From positions 19,446 to 81,354 of the forward strand of contig CAJTMS010000002.1 in NCBI GenBank assembly GCA_910577155.1: a stretch of DNA of 61,909 bases, in the 5' to 3' direction. Positions within the stretch are counted from its first letter, which is position 1. Every line of letters starts with the position of its first letter. The notes under the pieces were generated by a model that did not search any database, was not told where the DNA came from, and saw nothing but the letters and a program-made list of their open reading frames with translations. Positions 25,249-34,704 of this stretch are shown one piece after another. This DNA is from an uncultured Mailhella sp. Its GTDB lineage: Bacteria; Desulfobacterota; Desulfovibrionia; Desulfovibrionales; Desulfovibrionaceae. The translations under genes were made by a program, and so were the position numbers.

Positions 25249-25710
25249 ATGTGCAAAGAAACTGGTTTTATATGGAAAGATATTTATATTTGGGGTGAAA
25301 ACGGTCAAGTAAAAAAGGTTGAAACCATAGAACAAGCTTTAGAACAAGGTAAAGCTGGTTATTATGTTGTGTGTACTATTTGCTCAACCAATAAAGACAA
25401 AAAACTTTCTTTTGACATTATTGGATGCGGTAAAACTTTAGAAGAAGTTTTACTGGATGTAATGGAGTTTGGATTAATCCAACATAATAATGAATTTTCT
25501 TTTCAAAAAATTTTAGAATGTTCTACGACATTACCTTCTTATTTTGGAGCGGAATTATATTTGTTTCCTGCAACAGATGAACTTGTTCATCTAGTTGAAT
25601 GTGAACGCACACTGAAATTATATAAAGGTGATTATGTAAGTTTGTCTGAGTGTAATACATCTATAACTTGTACTTTAAATTTAAAGCTATCTCTCGCTTG
25701 TATTGGTTAA
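25249..25710 (+). CDS. Hypothetical protein following collar protein
   Basis: 153-aa soluble Cys-containing protein that I do not recognise. It has no signal peptide. AAGGAG lies before the ATG. The second collar gene (49138) is also followed by a small soluble protein (49703), with weak similarity in a LSF/LVF plus helical stretch (LEEVLLDVMEFG here). The stop TAA shares a TTAA tetranucleotide with the stop of the next gene on the opposite strand. Confidence 0.6.
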   Translation: MCKETGFIWKDIYIWGENGQVKKVETIEQALEQGKAGYYVVCTICSTNKDKKLSFDIIGCGKTLEEVLLDVMEFGLIQHNNEFSFQKILECSTTLPSYFGAELYLFPATDELVHLVECERTLKLYKGDYVSLSECNTSITCTLNLKLSLACIG

Positions 25711-26324
25711 ATGTAAACACCTTTCCCTGATAATAAATTTTCTAAAATTGGTAAGTTAATCTTTTTATGCTCATTTGGATGTAAACGATAAAGGAATTCT
25801 CTTATGGAAGAACAATTTTTAACTTCACAAAATGGTTTTGCGTTTTCATTTAAACGTATTGCGATGTTTTCTGTCAATTCTTTATTTGGAAATTGTATAA
25901 ACTGTAAATTTAAAGCACAAGTAAATGCTAAACCTTTTTTTACTCCAGCTAAAAGAAATAGTCTTGTTATGAGCAATCCTTCTTCATTGCTTGCTATGTT
26001 TTTTGTTTTATTACAAGAACTATTGTTTTCAGTTTTTGAATTTTTTTGTTTGTTATCAGTAAGTTCTTTTAAAAGGTTTGTTAATTTCGGAGGATTTTGT
26101 TTTGTTATTTCAAAAACAATTTCTCCGCATTCGGGACCAGTATAAAAGAACAAAGGATTTTGTTTAAGGGTGTCATTACTTTTGTAATAAACAAAAGTAT
26201 AATGCTTTTTTTCCATCATTCTTTTACAAAAATAGCATTGTCTTTTTTCTATCGCAAAGGGGTCATAGCTAGTACAGACAGGCTTATTAATCTGTATAAA
26301 ATTTATAAATTCATTTTTATCCAT
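25707..26324 (-). CDS. Hypothetical Cys-rich protein, antisense in trb operon
   Basis: 205-aa protein that I do not recognise. It carries a CYFC pair (around residue 30), further Cys, and a Lys/Asn-rich middle. The ATG at 26324 has GAGG 5 nt before it; the open frame starts 15 nt earlier without RBS. It is transcribed against the trb genes and its stop overlaps the preceding plus-strand stop through TTAA. No membrane segment. Its own promoter must lie in 26325-26413. It is probably a cargo gene. Confidence 0.65.
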   Translation of the reverse strand: MDKNEFINFIQINKPVCTSYDPFAIEKRQCYFCKRMMEKKHYTFVYYKSNDTLKQNPLFFYTGPECGEIVFEITKQNPPKLTNLLKELTDNKQKNSKTENNSSCNKTKNIASNEEGLLITRLFLLAGVKKGLAFTCALNLQFIQFPNKELTENIAIRLNENAKPFCEVKNCSSIREFLYRLHPNEHKKINLPILENLLSGKGVYI

Positions 26325-26413
26325 AATAACCTCAAACAATAAAGTATATTACTACATAATAAACAAAATATCATAAAAATAAATAAAAGTAAAATAAAAT
26401 TAAGGAATTAGCT

Positions 26414-27220
26414 ATGTTCAAAAAATTTTTAGCAATGGCGTTAGGGATTTTTCTTTTTGGAGTGGGTCAGGCGAATGCCGGCGGGGCGGTTTATTGTGTC
26501 AACTGTTCTAATTACTGGACACAAATGCTCGAGCGTATCACCAATATTGAAGAGTTGAAAGTTCTATACTTGGAATACGGCGAAGCCATACAGCAAACTG
26601 CCCATCAGTTGAAAAATATCCAGCAAAATGTGGAAATGATTACAGACATGGTTCACAATACCGCCGCACTTCCCAGACAAATCATCAGCAAAATTTCTGA
26701 CGAGATGACGCGTTTTGCCCAAATCACAAACACCATCAACACAATCCGGGCTGATATTGAAGGCTTGGAAAAGGTGAAAGATGAATACTACAAAACAAAA
26801 GATGAAATCCAAAAACTTGTCAATGTCCCAAATTCAATGCTTACAGAAAGAAATGTGGCGATTCGGGCAAGCATTGATAAAATGGCGGAGCGTATTGACG
26901 AGGCAACGGAGGCGACCTTCAAACTGTCAGGAAGCCAGTTAAAAGACTTGGAGGAACGCGGAAAAACAGAGGATTATATAAACGATCTTATCAATAACGC
27001 CGAAGGCAGGAACGGAATGCTGCAGGCTGCCAACCAGTTGGCAAAGCTACAATATTCCGAAATGCAGCAAATGCGGGAACTTGTGGCAACAACCGTTCAA
27101 AGCAATCTCGCCACGCAAATGCGTGACGAGCAACAAAGGCAAGTTTCAGAAGAAATTGCAGATAAAGTAACAACATTCAAGGATGAGTATATTGTTTTAC
27201 AGGAATTACCTATGTTTTAA
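26414..27220 (+). CDS. trbJ: TrbJ (VirB5-type) T4SS minor pilus protein
   Basis: A 268-aa secreted helical protein: a signal peptide ending at ANA (about 22), GGAVYCVNCSNYWTQML, then long helices. TrbJ/VirB5 sits at the pilus tip or periplasmic base. AAGGA precedes the ATG. The stop shares a TTAA with the stop of the antisense lipoprotein gene. In RP4 trbJ is followed by trbK (lipoprotein) and trbL; here the lipoprotein between them is on the other strand. Confidence 0.9.
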   Translation: MFKKFLAMALGIFLFGVGQANAGGAVYCVNCSNYWTQMLERITNIEELKVLYLEYGEAIQQTAHQLKNIQQNVEMITDMVHNTAALPRQIISKISDEMTRFAQITNTINTIRADIEGLEKVKDEYYKTKDEIQKLVNVPNSMLTERNVAIRASIDKMAERIDEATEATFKLSGSQLKDLEERGKTEDYINDLINNAEGRNGMLQAANQLAKLQYSEMQQMRELVATTVQSNLATQMRDEQQRQVSEEIADKVTTFKDEYIVLQELPMF

Positions 27221-27648
27221 TTTCCAAACAAAGGAAGTTCTTTTACAGGTTCACATTTTTTAGGAGTATTTCGTATGGTTTTAAATTCTTCATCAGTAAT
27301 TTTTACATATGTGCCAATAAATTTTTCTTGTCCTTCGCTATGTCTTATATATTCAAAGGTATTTTTATCAATAAATTTTAAAACTGCAAAACGGGTTGGT
27401 CCATTGGGGTTTTCTGCAATCCAGTTGTCATCTTTTTTGACATATTTTTTAACGGGATAATTAATGGCAGAATCCGTAAATTTTATCTCTTTTTCAGAAA
27501 CAGAGAGTGTATAAATATATCCCCACATATCACGTTTTTCATTTACATCCTTATAAATACCATAAATTTTATCAGGACTATCCGTGCAAGCGGTTATTGA
27601 GGTCATAAAAATGCAAACAAAAAGCAGTACCATAATTTTTTTCATCAT
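27217..27648 (-). CDS. Antisense lipoprotein in the trbK position, candidate entry-exclusion protein
   Basis: A 143-aa lipoprotein precursor: MMKKIMVLLFVCIFM signal followed by a lipobox SITAC. The mature part is beta-rich and has no family that I recognise. AAGGA stands about 9 nt before the ATG at 27648. It lies between trbJ and trbL, where IncP plasmids carry trbK, the entry-exclusion lipoprotein, but on the opposite strand. Its first 38 nt overlap the first 38 nt of trbL head to head. An exclusion role is inference from position and lipoprotein nature. Confidence 0.65.
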   Translation of the reverse strand: MMKKIMVLLFVCIFMTSITACTDSPDKIYGIYKDVNEKRDMWGYIYTLSVSEKEIKFTDSAINYPVKKYVKKDDNWIAENPNGPTRFAVLKFIDKNTFEYIRHSEGQEKFIGTYVKITDEEFKTIRNTPKKCEPVKELPLFGN

Positions 27649-28813
27649 AATAATTTTCCTTTGTTCTTGTATTTTAGCAAATGAAGCATTTGCCGTTGAT
27701 GAAACAAGTATAATGCAGATTGTTAATAAATTCAATGAAGAAAGTAGTCGTTGGTACAGTAAATTCAAAGTTGTTGCCACGGATTTACTTTATATGGTCA
27801 TTACTTTTCAAATTTGCCGTACAAGTATAAACGCTGCACTTCAAAGTACGAATACACAGGAATACTTAGGACAAATTATTTGGGTATTTTTGCTTGGTAT
27901 GGTCTTTTTGTTAATTATTGAAAACTATCAGGACTGGACACGTATGGTTGTCAATGGATTGAATAATATTGCTGTAAGTGCAGTTGGAAACATTAATTTT
28001 AATCCTGATAAGCCGTTTTTGGCTGGTTTAGAAATAACCAAGATAATAAATAATACCGCTAAAGATATGTCATGGGAAAAAACAGCTATTGTTATTGTCA
28101 TGTATATCAGTGCGTTTATTATTATGATTATTTTTTCTTTGATTACAGCCCGAACTATAGTCATAAAGTGTGAACTTTTTATTGGAGTAACAGCAAGCGT
28201 TATTCTTATTCCCTTGGGAGCAAGTGATTTATTTAGGGGTAAGGCTATCAATGCTATTGAGTATGCCGTTGCTGTTGGTTTTAAAATTTTCACTCTAACA
28301 CTTATCTGTGGTATTGGTTTCACGTTATTCCAAAACTTTCAATTTAATGATGATAATCACATTGAAACCTGTTTAATACTTATCGGTGTTTCCATGGTTT
28401 TGCTTTCTGTTACCTTTACCTTGCCAGAAACAGTTTCAAGCCTAGTCAGCCATGCAAACGGTACAGCAGGGGGAATGCTCCAGGCATTTAATACTGTTGC
28501 CAATACAGTAACAGCTGCTGCCGCTGTTGCCGGAACTGCATACAATATGGCTAAAGGTGGTATTGGCGGAGCTGCAAGAGGCATTGATAATGTAGTTTCT
28601 TCAAAAAATTTGGCTAAAGAAAGTCTAATGGGTAAAGGTGCAGACGACAAATGGACGGACGCAAGTAAATGGCAAAATTTAGGCAAGTTCGGACAGGCAA
28701 AAGAAACGTTCAGGAATTTCAATGCAAGCAGGCAGCAAGCAAAAATAAACCATTCAACAATAGCTCAGGAAGCAAAAAACAATATTAACTTAATCCGTCA
28801 AGCGCGGGGATAA
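27611..28813 (+). CDS. trbL: TrbL (VirB6-type) T4SS inner-membrane channel protein
   Basis: A 400-aa polytopic membrane protein: signal-like N-terminus, central helices with IGVTASVILIPLGASDLFRGK and AVAVGFKIFTLTLICGIG (typical of TrbL), and a Gly/Ala-rich then basic C-terminal tail. GAGG lies 8 nt before the ATG at 27611, preferred to 27584. Followed by trbF 12 nt later. Confidence 0.92.
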   Translation: MQTKSSTIIFFIIIIFLCSCILANEAFAVDETSIMQIVNKFNEESSRWYSKFKVVATDLLYMVITFQICRTSINAALQSTNTQEYLGQIIWVFLLGMVFLLIIENYQDWTRMVVNGLNNIAVSAVGNINFNPDKPFLAGLEITKIINNTAKDMSWEKTAIVIVMYISAFIIMIIFSLITARTIVIKCELFIGVTASVILIPLGASDLFRGKAINAIEYAVAVGFKIFTLTLICGIGFTLFQNFQFNDDNHIETCLILIGVSMVLLSVTFTLPETVSSLVSHANGTAGGMLQAFNTVANTVTAAAAVAGTAYNMAKGGIGGAARGIDNVVSSKNLAKESLMGKGADDKWTDASKWQNLGKFGQAKETFRNFNASRQQAKINHSTIAQEAKNNINLIRQARG

Positions 28814-28825
28814 TTGAGGTAGAAT

Positions 28826-29521
28826 ATGGCATTTTTTAACAGTAAAGACAAAGAAAAAGCAAGTATTAAAAAAACTTCTGACAACCCTTATCTTGATGGT
28901 CGTGAAGAATGGCTTGAACGCTATGGCAACTATATCAAAGCAAGGGACGGCTGGAGATTTTTTGCCATTATCAGTTGGCTTATTGCCATGATATGCATAG
29001 GATTGTGCGGTTATATGGCTACACAGAACAAGATAATTCCATACGTAGTTGAAGTGGACAAACTGGGCAGAGCCAATGCTGTATCAGCCATTGATGAAAG
29101 CAAGAGGACAAATTTGCAAAATGTCATTCCGTCTGTAGTTTCCATGATTATCAGCGATTGGCGAACAGTTACGGCTGATGTTTTACTCCAAAAGAAAATG
29201 ATTGGAAGATTAAGCCATTTCACGACAGGAAGCGCAAAGGGATATTTCAAGGAATGGTACGAAAAAAACAACCCTTATGAAAGGGGCAAAGAAAATCTTG
29301 TTTCTGTGGAATTAAAATCATTACCTTTGGCTATTTCCCAAGACTCATACAAGGTTGAATGGACGGAAATAATCAGAAACCATGCAGGAAAAGTTCTGGA
29401 TAATGTCCGTTATGAAGCCACGGTAACCATTCAAATGAACAATCCAACATCAGAGCAAATGATTTTAAATAATCCAACGGGGATATTTATTTCATACATA
29501 AACGCAACAAAATTATTTTAA
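28826..29521 (+). CDS. trbF: TrbF (VirB8-type) T4SS bitopic protein
   Basis: A 231-aa assembly factor: cytosolic N-terminus with NPYLDGREEWLERYGNYI, one membrane helix (about 48-68), then the VirB8-like NTF2 fold with IPYVVEVDKLGRANAV. The C-terminal NPTGIFISYINATKLF is typical of TrbF. Starts 12 nt after trbL and precedes trbG by 23 nt. Confidence 0.93.
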   Translation: MAFFNSKDKEKASIKKTSDNPYLDGREEWLERYGNYIKARDGWRFFAIISWLIAMICIGLCGYMATQNKIIPYVVEVDKLGRANAVSAIDESKRTNLQNVIPSVVSMIISDWRTVTADVLLQKKMIGRLSHFTTGSAKGYFKEWYEKNNPYERGKENLVSVELKSLPLAISQDSYKVEWTEIIRNHAGKVLDNVRYEATVTIQMNNPTSEQMILNNPTGIFISYINATKLF

Positions 29522-29544
29522 TATAAATTTCAAGAGGTTATATT

Positions 29545-30438
29545 ATGAAAAAGATAATTGCAGCATTATCTTTGTCTATCTTTGCAAGCCAATTTTGTGC
29601 AAACGGCTACGCAGCAGAAGCAGATCAGGACTTAATCAACCAATTACAAGTGCCTAATTTTTCTGTAAATATGGCACCTGTGGCACTACAGCCAAAAGAA
29701 AAAAAGGCACTGGAATTATCCAAAAAATGGATAACAAAATCCAGTATGCCCTTTATGGCAGGGAACGGAAAATTAACCTATGTGCATGGTGCAAGCATGC
29801 CCACAGTCCTTGCAACTCCTATGCAGGTTTGTGATGTGGAACTTCAACAAGGCGAAAGTATTAACAGTATAAATGTGGGCGATACAGCACGCTGGCAAGT
29901 TGTAGTTGCTAATGCAAACAATAGAGAACATATCCTTGTGAAGCCAAGCTACAGCAATATTGAAACGAATGCCATTGTTGCTACAAATCGCAGAGTTTAT
30001 CACTTACGGCTAGTGTCTACAGAAGACAGTTTTACACCGTATATCGGTTTTGTATACGCAAACGAAATGCTCGCATACCAAAATCAAGCCAATGAGCAAA
30101 AAACAAAGCAGGAACACTTCAATTCCTATTCTTCCGAGGAAGTGGAAAAGACTATCAGCCTTGAAAATCTCAATTTCAATTATGAAGTACGCGGCAATGC
30201 TGATTGGAAGCCCGAACGCGTCTATGATGACGGAACTAAAACTTATATAAAGCTGCCAAAACGCACTTATACAAGCGAAATGCCTATTTTGCTTGTGTCC
30301 AAGGGCGGTCAGACTGTTCTTGTTAACTACAGAGTAAACAGAACAGCAATGGTTGCTGACGGTGTTTTTGATGAGATTATTCTTGTCTTGGGTGTGGGAA
30401 AGAACAAAGAACAAATAAACATTGTGAGGGCTGAATAA
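29545..30438 (+). CDS. trbG: TrbG (VirB9-type) outer-membrane complex protein
   Basis: A 297-aa periplasmic/outer-membrane core component: signal peptide (about 1-24), an N-terminal VirB9 domain (ATPMQVCDVELQQGE, NRREHILVKP-like, NRRVYHLRLVS) and a C-terminal VirB9 domain (NYEVRGNADWKPERVYDDGTK, KTYIKLP). AGAGG before the ATG. The stop overlaps the trbH start. Confidence 0.93.
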   Translation: MKKIIAALSLSIFASQFCANGYAAEADQDLINQLQVPNFSVNMAPVALQPKEKKALELSKKWITKSSMPFMAGNGKLTYVHGASMPTVLATPMQVCDVELQQGESINSINVGDTARWQVVVANANNREHILVKPSYSNIETNAIVATNRRVYHLRLVSTEDSFTPYIGFVYANEMLAYQNQANEQKTKQEHFNSYSSEEVEKTISLENLNFNYEVRGNADWKPERVYDDGTKTYIKLPKRTYTSEMPILLVSKGGQTVLVNYRVNRTAMVADGVFDEIILVLGVGKNKEQINIVRAE

Positions 30439-30884
30439 TGAAAAATTTAGTTCTTATTGTGCTAATTTGTTTAGTTTCTGCATGTACCGGAATAAAAAAC
30501 TATCAATTAGGTAATTCTTATCTTGGAGTTGTACCGGAAGAAAAAAGCATTTTAAAAGCTATTGCCGATGACATGGCAAATTATATTGCCATGCAGTATG
30601 CCCCGGGGCATACAAGCTTTGATTTAATAACTCCAAAAGAGGAAAAGGCAGAAGTTGTTGACGATGTGGTGATTGATACGTTTTCCGTGATTTTTGAAAA
30701 TGCTTTGCGTCAAAAAGGCTTTGAAATTTCCAAAAAAGGCATGGAACTTTCCTATACCATTGATAGCCTTGAAGAGGGCTTTTATACGCAAATCCGCTTG
30801 GGTGACAGCAACAATTTTTCTTCCATGTATTCAAAAAGCGGAAACAGCATTTCCCGCAGCCGTTTAGGGGTGGAACATGAGTAA
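30438..30884 (+). CDS. trbH: TrbH-like lipoprotein (VirB7 position)
   Basis: A 148-aa lipoprotein with lipobox VSAC at about residue 16, mature TGIKNY.... It matches TrbH of IncP in position (trbG-trbH-trbI) and form. TrbH is thought to stabilise the outer-membrane core. It overlaps trbG by one base and trbI by 8 nt. Confidence 0.8.
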   Translation: MKNLVLIVLICLVSACTGIKNYQLGNSYLGVVPEEKSILKAIADDMANYIAMQYAPGHTSFDLITPKEEKAEVVDDVVIDTFSVIFENALRQKGFEISKKGMELSYTIDSLEEGFYTQIRLGDSNNFSSMYSKSGNSISRSRLGVEHE

Positions 30885-32079
30885 CTCTCCTGACAGTTTG
30901 GAAATACGCCCAAAAGTTAATGCTGTATTAGGCTCTAAAAAAATCTTTTATGCTGTTATTGGTCTTGGAATTTTTACTGCTATAATGGTAATTTTTGGTA
31001 TTTCAACAGCTGGGAAAAAATCCAATAAAGAGCAAGAAGAAAAGCCAGTTCCAATACAAATTGAAGATATAAAATCTTTTGCTCCTGAAAGTCCTGATGG
31101 CGGTTTGCTTGCCCCAAAAATTGAGGAAAAGCCTGTCGAAGCACAAGTTATAGCTGACAAGGATATTCCTATTTCAGAAATAAAAATTTCACGGATGCCG
31201 GAACCTGATGAAAAAACAAAAAAATATATTCAAATGCGGGAACAGGCGTATCTTGCTGCTTTGCAGGCGAACTTGACGGCATACACAGGCAGTAAGAACA
31301 GTTCTGCGCCCGCACAACCGGAACAACAGGAATTCACGCCGATATATGCGGCGGAACGTCCTATGCCTCCAAGTGCGGCAATAAGTGCAGGACAAAACTA
31401 TGACGTTTCTGCCGATATTGACAAGGAACAGTTTTTTGAACGCTCAAAACCGGATAATCAATGGATAAACCAAAATATCAGAACAGCCGGGCAAAAATAT
31501 GAAATAAAAACAGGTAGTGTAATTCCTGCGGCTATGGTTACGGCAATTAACTCAGACCTTCCCGGAAACATGATAGCCCAAGTCACGCAGAATATTTATG
31601 ACAGCGCAACAGGCAGCTATTTGCTTATTCCGCAGGGAACAAAGCTTTTTGGCGTGTACGACAGCCGTGTGATTATGGGACAGCAAAGAGTACTTGTTGC
31701 GTGGAACCGGATAATTTTTCCTGATGGTTCAGCAATGACAATACCGAGTATTCCCGGCACGGACATGGCAGGAAACAGTGGTTTTAATCAAAAAGTGGAT
31801 AATCATTATTTTCGGATTTTCGGCTCAAGCATTTTGATGGCTCTGATTACGGCAGGCACAGCATATGCCGTTGATGAAAACAATAATACTGACAATGAAA
31901 ACAGCCTGTCTTCACAGCTTAATTCCGCTCTTGCCCAGCAATTAGGGCAAGTCACAACTTCCCTTCTTCAAAAACATCTCAATATCAAACCAACGCTGGA
32001 AATAGAACCGGGCTATCAGTTCAACATCGTTTTAACCAAAGACTTGGTCTTCGGCGGAAGTTATAAAGGATGGAAATAA
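30877..32079 (+). CDS. trbI: TrbI (VirB10-type) T4SS scaffold protein
   Basis: A 400-aa protein: cytosolic N-terminus, one membrane helix (about 24-46), a Pro/Glu-rich periplasmic linker, then the VirB10 beta-barrel domain with IKTGSVIPAAMVTAINSDLP, LLIPQGTKLFGVYDSRV and PGTDMAGNSGF. It spans from inner to outer membrane and forms the core with TrbG and TrbH. It overlaps trbH and is followed by traG after 1 nt. Confidence 0.94.
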   Translation: MSNSPDSLEIRPKVNAVLGSKKIFYAVIGLGIFTAIMVIFGISTAGKKSNKEQEEKPVPIQIEDIKSFAPESPDGGLLAPKIEEKPVEAQVIADKDIPISEIKISRMPEPDEKTKKYIQMREQAYLAALQANLTAYTGSKNSSAPAQPEQQEFTPIYAAERPMPPSAAISAGQNYDVSADIDKEQFFERSKPDNQWINQNIRTAGQKYEIKTGSVIPAAMVTAINSDLPGNMIAQVTQNIYDSATGSYLLIPQGTKLFGVYDSRVIMGQQRVLVAWNRIIFPDGSAMTIPSIPGTDMAGNSGFNQKVDNHYFRIFGSSILMALITAGTAYAVDENNNTDNENSLSSQLNSALAQQLGQVTTSLLQKHLNIKPTLEIEPGYQFNIVLTKDLVFGGSYKGWK

Positions 32080-32080
32080 T

Positions 32081-34030
32081 ATGGAAGAATACGGATTATC
32101 AGAAAAGAAAAAAGTTTTTAATGTTAGTTTTAGACTGATTTTCAGCATATATTTTATATTGTCAATAATTGTCGCTTTACACATGGCTGCGCAATATCTT
32201 GGCTATTATTTCAAAACAGAACCAATTTCTTTATTTGGAGTTAATTTTTATCCGTTTTGGAAAGCTCCCGGCTGGTATTATGCTGCACAAAATTACCCTA
32301 TTGGGGACAGGGCGTTAGATATTTTTTACTTTTGGTTTGTATTGCCTAATATAATCGTATTTGCGGGGATACTGTATTTTCAATTTTATTACAATAAAGG
32401 CAATAAAAAATTGCATGGCTCTGCTGCTTGGGCGACAAAAAAAGAAATAGAGGAAATGGGCTATTTTGGTTTGGAAGACGGAGTTTATATTGGCGGATAT
32501 AAAGATAAGAAGAACCTGCTTTATCTCAAGCATAATGGACCCGAACATATTTTAACCTTTGCTCCTACACGAAGCGGTAAAGGCGTAGGGCTTATTTTGC
32601 CGAGCCTTTATGCGTGGCAGGGCTCAAGTATTGTATTGGATATTAAAGGCGAAAACTGGGCTTTAACCGCAGGTTATAGACAAAGTTTAGGGCATAAGGT
32701 TATCAAATTTGACCCGACAGATATTACAGACGTAACAGCAACTTTTAATCCTTTGGAAGAAATCGATTTAACTGATTACGGCTGTATTAAGCAGGTGCAA
32801 AACATTGCACTTATGCTTGTTGACCCTGACGGCAAGGGATTGACGGATTATTGGAATAAAGCAGGTTATGCGTTTTTAGCAGGGGTATTGCTGCACTGTC
32901 TTGTTTGTATAAAAACAAGCTCACCGGACGAACGAACAGCGACACTGCAAGACTTGGTGCTGATGTTGTCCGGACAATGCCCTCTTACCGGAACGCCCAA
33001 AAGCTTGGACGAGTTATTCAAAGAAATGCGAAAAATGGATCATACCCTTTTTCTCGATGATGTATTTGCGGATTTCAATAAAGAAGTCGGCAAAGAAATA
33101 CACAGATTTATTTCTTCTTCTGCCACGGAAATGGAAAACAAAGGCGATCAGGAAGTTAAAGGCGTTGTTTCATCAGCGTTGGTCAATTTATCTTTATTCC
33201 GCGACCCTGTTATCACGAAGAATACGGCAAAGAGTGATTTTAGACTGCATGACTTAATGAACCATGACAGCCCGGTTGATTTATACCTAGTTGTTTCCCC
33301 TGCTGAAATTGACCGTGTAAAGCCGCTTATCCGTCTTATGGTGGATATGATTATACGTTATGTTTGCCGTGAAATGGAATTTAAAGACGGTAAAAGCGTC
33401 AAGGGCTACAAACACAGAATGCTTTTATTGTTTGACGAATTTACCAGTATCGGCAAGCTGCCTGTCATTGAAAAAGCCATTGCGTATATCGCAGGATACG
33501 GCGGTAAAATGTACCTGATTGTGCAGGATTTAGGGCAATTAAATGACGCATACGACAAAGAAAACAGCCTTATGGCAAACTGTCATATCAGAATTGCATA
33601 TGCACCTAACAAACTTGAAACAGCTCAAATGCTGTCAGAAATGACAGGCAAGACGACTGTTGTTGAAAAGAAAACCAGTTTTTCTTACTCCAAAGGCGGA
33701 AAAAGCCGTTCTGTCAATGTTCAGGAAACAGCCAGACCGCTGCTTACTCCTGACGAGTGTATGCGTTTGCCCGGTGCTAGAAAAGACAGCAACGGCAACG
33801 TCCTTGAGGGTGGGGACATGCTGATTTTAACAGCAGGACGTTCTCCGATATACGGCAGGCAGATTTTATATTTCAAAGACCCGACATTTAGTGCCAGATC
33901 AAAAATGTTGGCTCCGGAAAAATCTGATTCCATTTATTTTGAACGCTATACGCCTACAGATTTTGCAAAAGGTGTTAATTTTGCTGATTTCATGCATAAT
34001 AAAGGAAAATCTGATGAAGAAGCCGCTTAG
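32081..34030 (+). CDS. traG: TraG (VirD4-type) coupling protein
   Basis: A 649-aa membrane ATPase that brings the relaxosome to the T4SS. Two N-terminal membrane helices precede FAPTRSGKGVGLILPSL (Walker A near 162-169). Walker B LLLFDEFTSIGKLPVIEKA is near 447. It ends with an acidic tail (KGKSDEEAA). Follows trbI directly and overlaps traF by 17 nt. Confidence 0.95.
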   Translation: MEEYGLSEKKKVFNVSFRLIFSIYFILSIIVALHMAAQYLGYYFKTEPISLFGVNFYPFWKAPGWYYAAQNYPIGDRALDIFYFWFVLPNIIVFAGILYFQFYYNKGNKKLHGSAAWATKKEIEEMGYFGLEDGVYIGGYKDKKNLLYLKHNGPEHILTFAPTRSGKGVGLILPSLYAWQGSSIVLDIKGENWALTAGYRQSLGHKVIKFDPTDITDVTATFNPLEEIDLTDYGCIKQVQNIALMLVDPDGKGLTDYWNKAGYAFLAGVLLHCLVCIKTSSPDERTATLQDLVLMLSGQCPLTGTPKSLDELFKEMRKMDHTLFLDDVFADFNKEVGKEIHRFISSSATEMENKGDQEVKGVVSSALVNLSLFRDPVITKNTAKSDFRLHDLMNHDSPVDLYLVVSPAEIDRVKPLIRLMVDMIIRYVCREMEFKDGKSVKGYKHRMLLLFDEFTSIGKLPVIEKAIAYIAGYGGKMYLIVQDLGQLNDAYDKENSLMANCHIRIAYAPNKLETAQMLSEMTGKTTVVEKKTSFSYSKGGKSRSVNVQETARPLLTPDECMRLPGARKDSNGNVLEGGDMLILTAGRSPIYGRQILYFKDPTFSARSKMLAPEKSDSIYFERYTPTDFAKGVNFADFMHNKGKSDEEAA

Positions 34031-34523
34031 TATTTTTATTGGCAGTATTGCTTTTCTTGTTTGTGTTCTTTTTGGAGTATCGACAACATTCTACAGTGTT
34101 GGCTTCAATACAACCGCCAGCATGGAAAAAGGCTTTTATTACCAGACAATGGACCAAGGCACGCTCAATTATGGAGATATTATAAGTTTTAGACTTGATG
34201 AAGAAACAGCAGAAAAAGTCCATGCAGAGCGCTATATCGGCTCTCATCAGAAATTGCTCAAGTTTGTCGGCGGACTTCCCGGAGATAAAGTTGACATTAT
34301 AGAAAATAAAATTTGTGTCACTCCAAAAGGAAAAAACATTGCGTGTTTATGGGGTGAAATCAAAGAAAAAGACAAAGACGGAAATAATACAGTTTGCCTG
34401 TTAAAACCCTGTATTATTCCTCAAAATAAGGTATTGGCGATGGCGACACATTGGGGGAGCTTTGATAGTCGTTATTTTGGATTGGTTGAAATATCAACCG
34501 TAACAAAAATGAAAAAATTTTAG
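34014..34523 (+). CDS. traF: TraF conjugative S26-type signal peptidase
   Basis: A 169-aa membrane peptidase of family S26. In RP4, TraF cyclises the TrbC pilin. The N-terminal helix is followed by catalytic Ser36 (TASMEKGFYY) and Lys83 (LLKFVGGLPGD). The C-terminal SFDSRYFGLVE box is typical. The ATG at 34014 lies within the end of traG; the open frame extends further upstream but without family similarity. Partner substrates here are TrbC and perhaps the second TrbC-like protein. Confidence 0.9.
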   Translation: MKKPLSIFIGSIAFLVCVLFGVSTTFYSVGFNTTASMEKGFYYQTMDQGTLNYGDIISFRLDEETAEKVHAERYIGSHQKLLKFVGGLPGDKVDIIENKICVTPKGKNIACLWGEIKEKDKDGNNTVCLLKPCIIPQNKVLAMATHWGSFDSRYFGLVEISTVTKMKKF

Positions 34524-34532
34524 GAGAAATTT

Positions 34533-34703
34533 ATGCAAAACTCAATGAATGTCACACGTGAACAACAACTGGAAGCAGCAGGAAATGCAGTATTCCGTCA
34601 ACTTGCAGAAGAAGAAGCCGGATTTCAGATTGAACTTGACCCGGATCTTGCCGAGTTTATGGGTGCATTTGAAGAAACAGCTTTAAACGGTGAGGAGTTA
34701 TAA
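34533..34703 (+). CDS. Small acidic hypothetical protein
   Basis: 56-aa protein starting MQNSMNVTREQQLEAAGN, acidic and helical, ending EETALNGEEL. AGGAGA lies 6 nt before the ATG and the gene ends 1 nt before the primase start, so it is a true operon member. In IncP elements a small traD lies near traF-traC; homology to it cannot be judged here. Confidence 0.6.
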   Translation: MQNSMNVTREQQLEAAGNAVFRQLAEEEAGFQIELDPDLAEFMGAFEETALNGEEL

Positions 34704-34704
34704 T

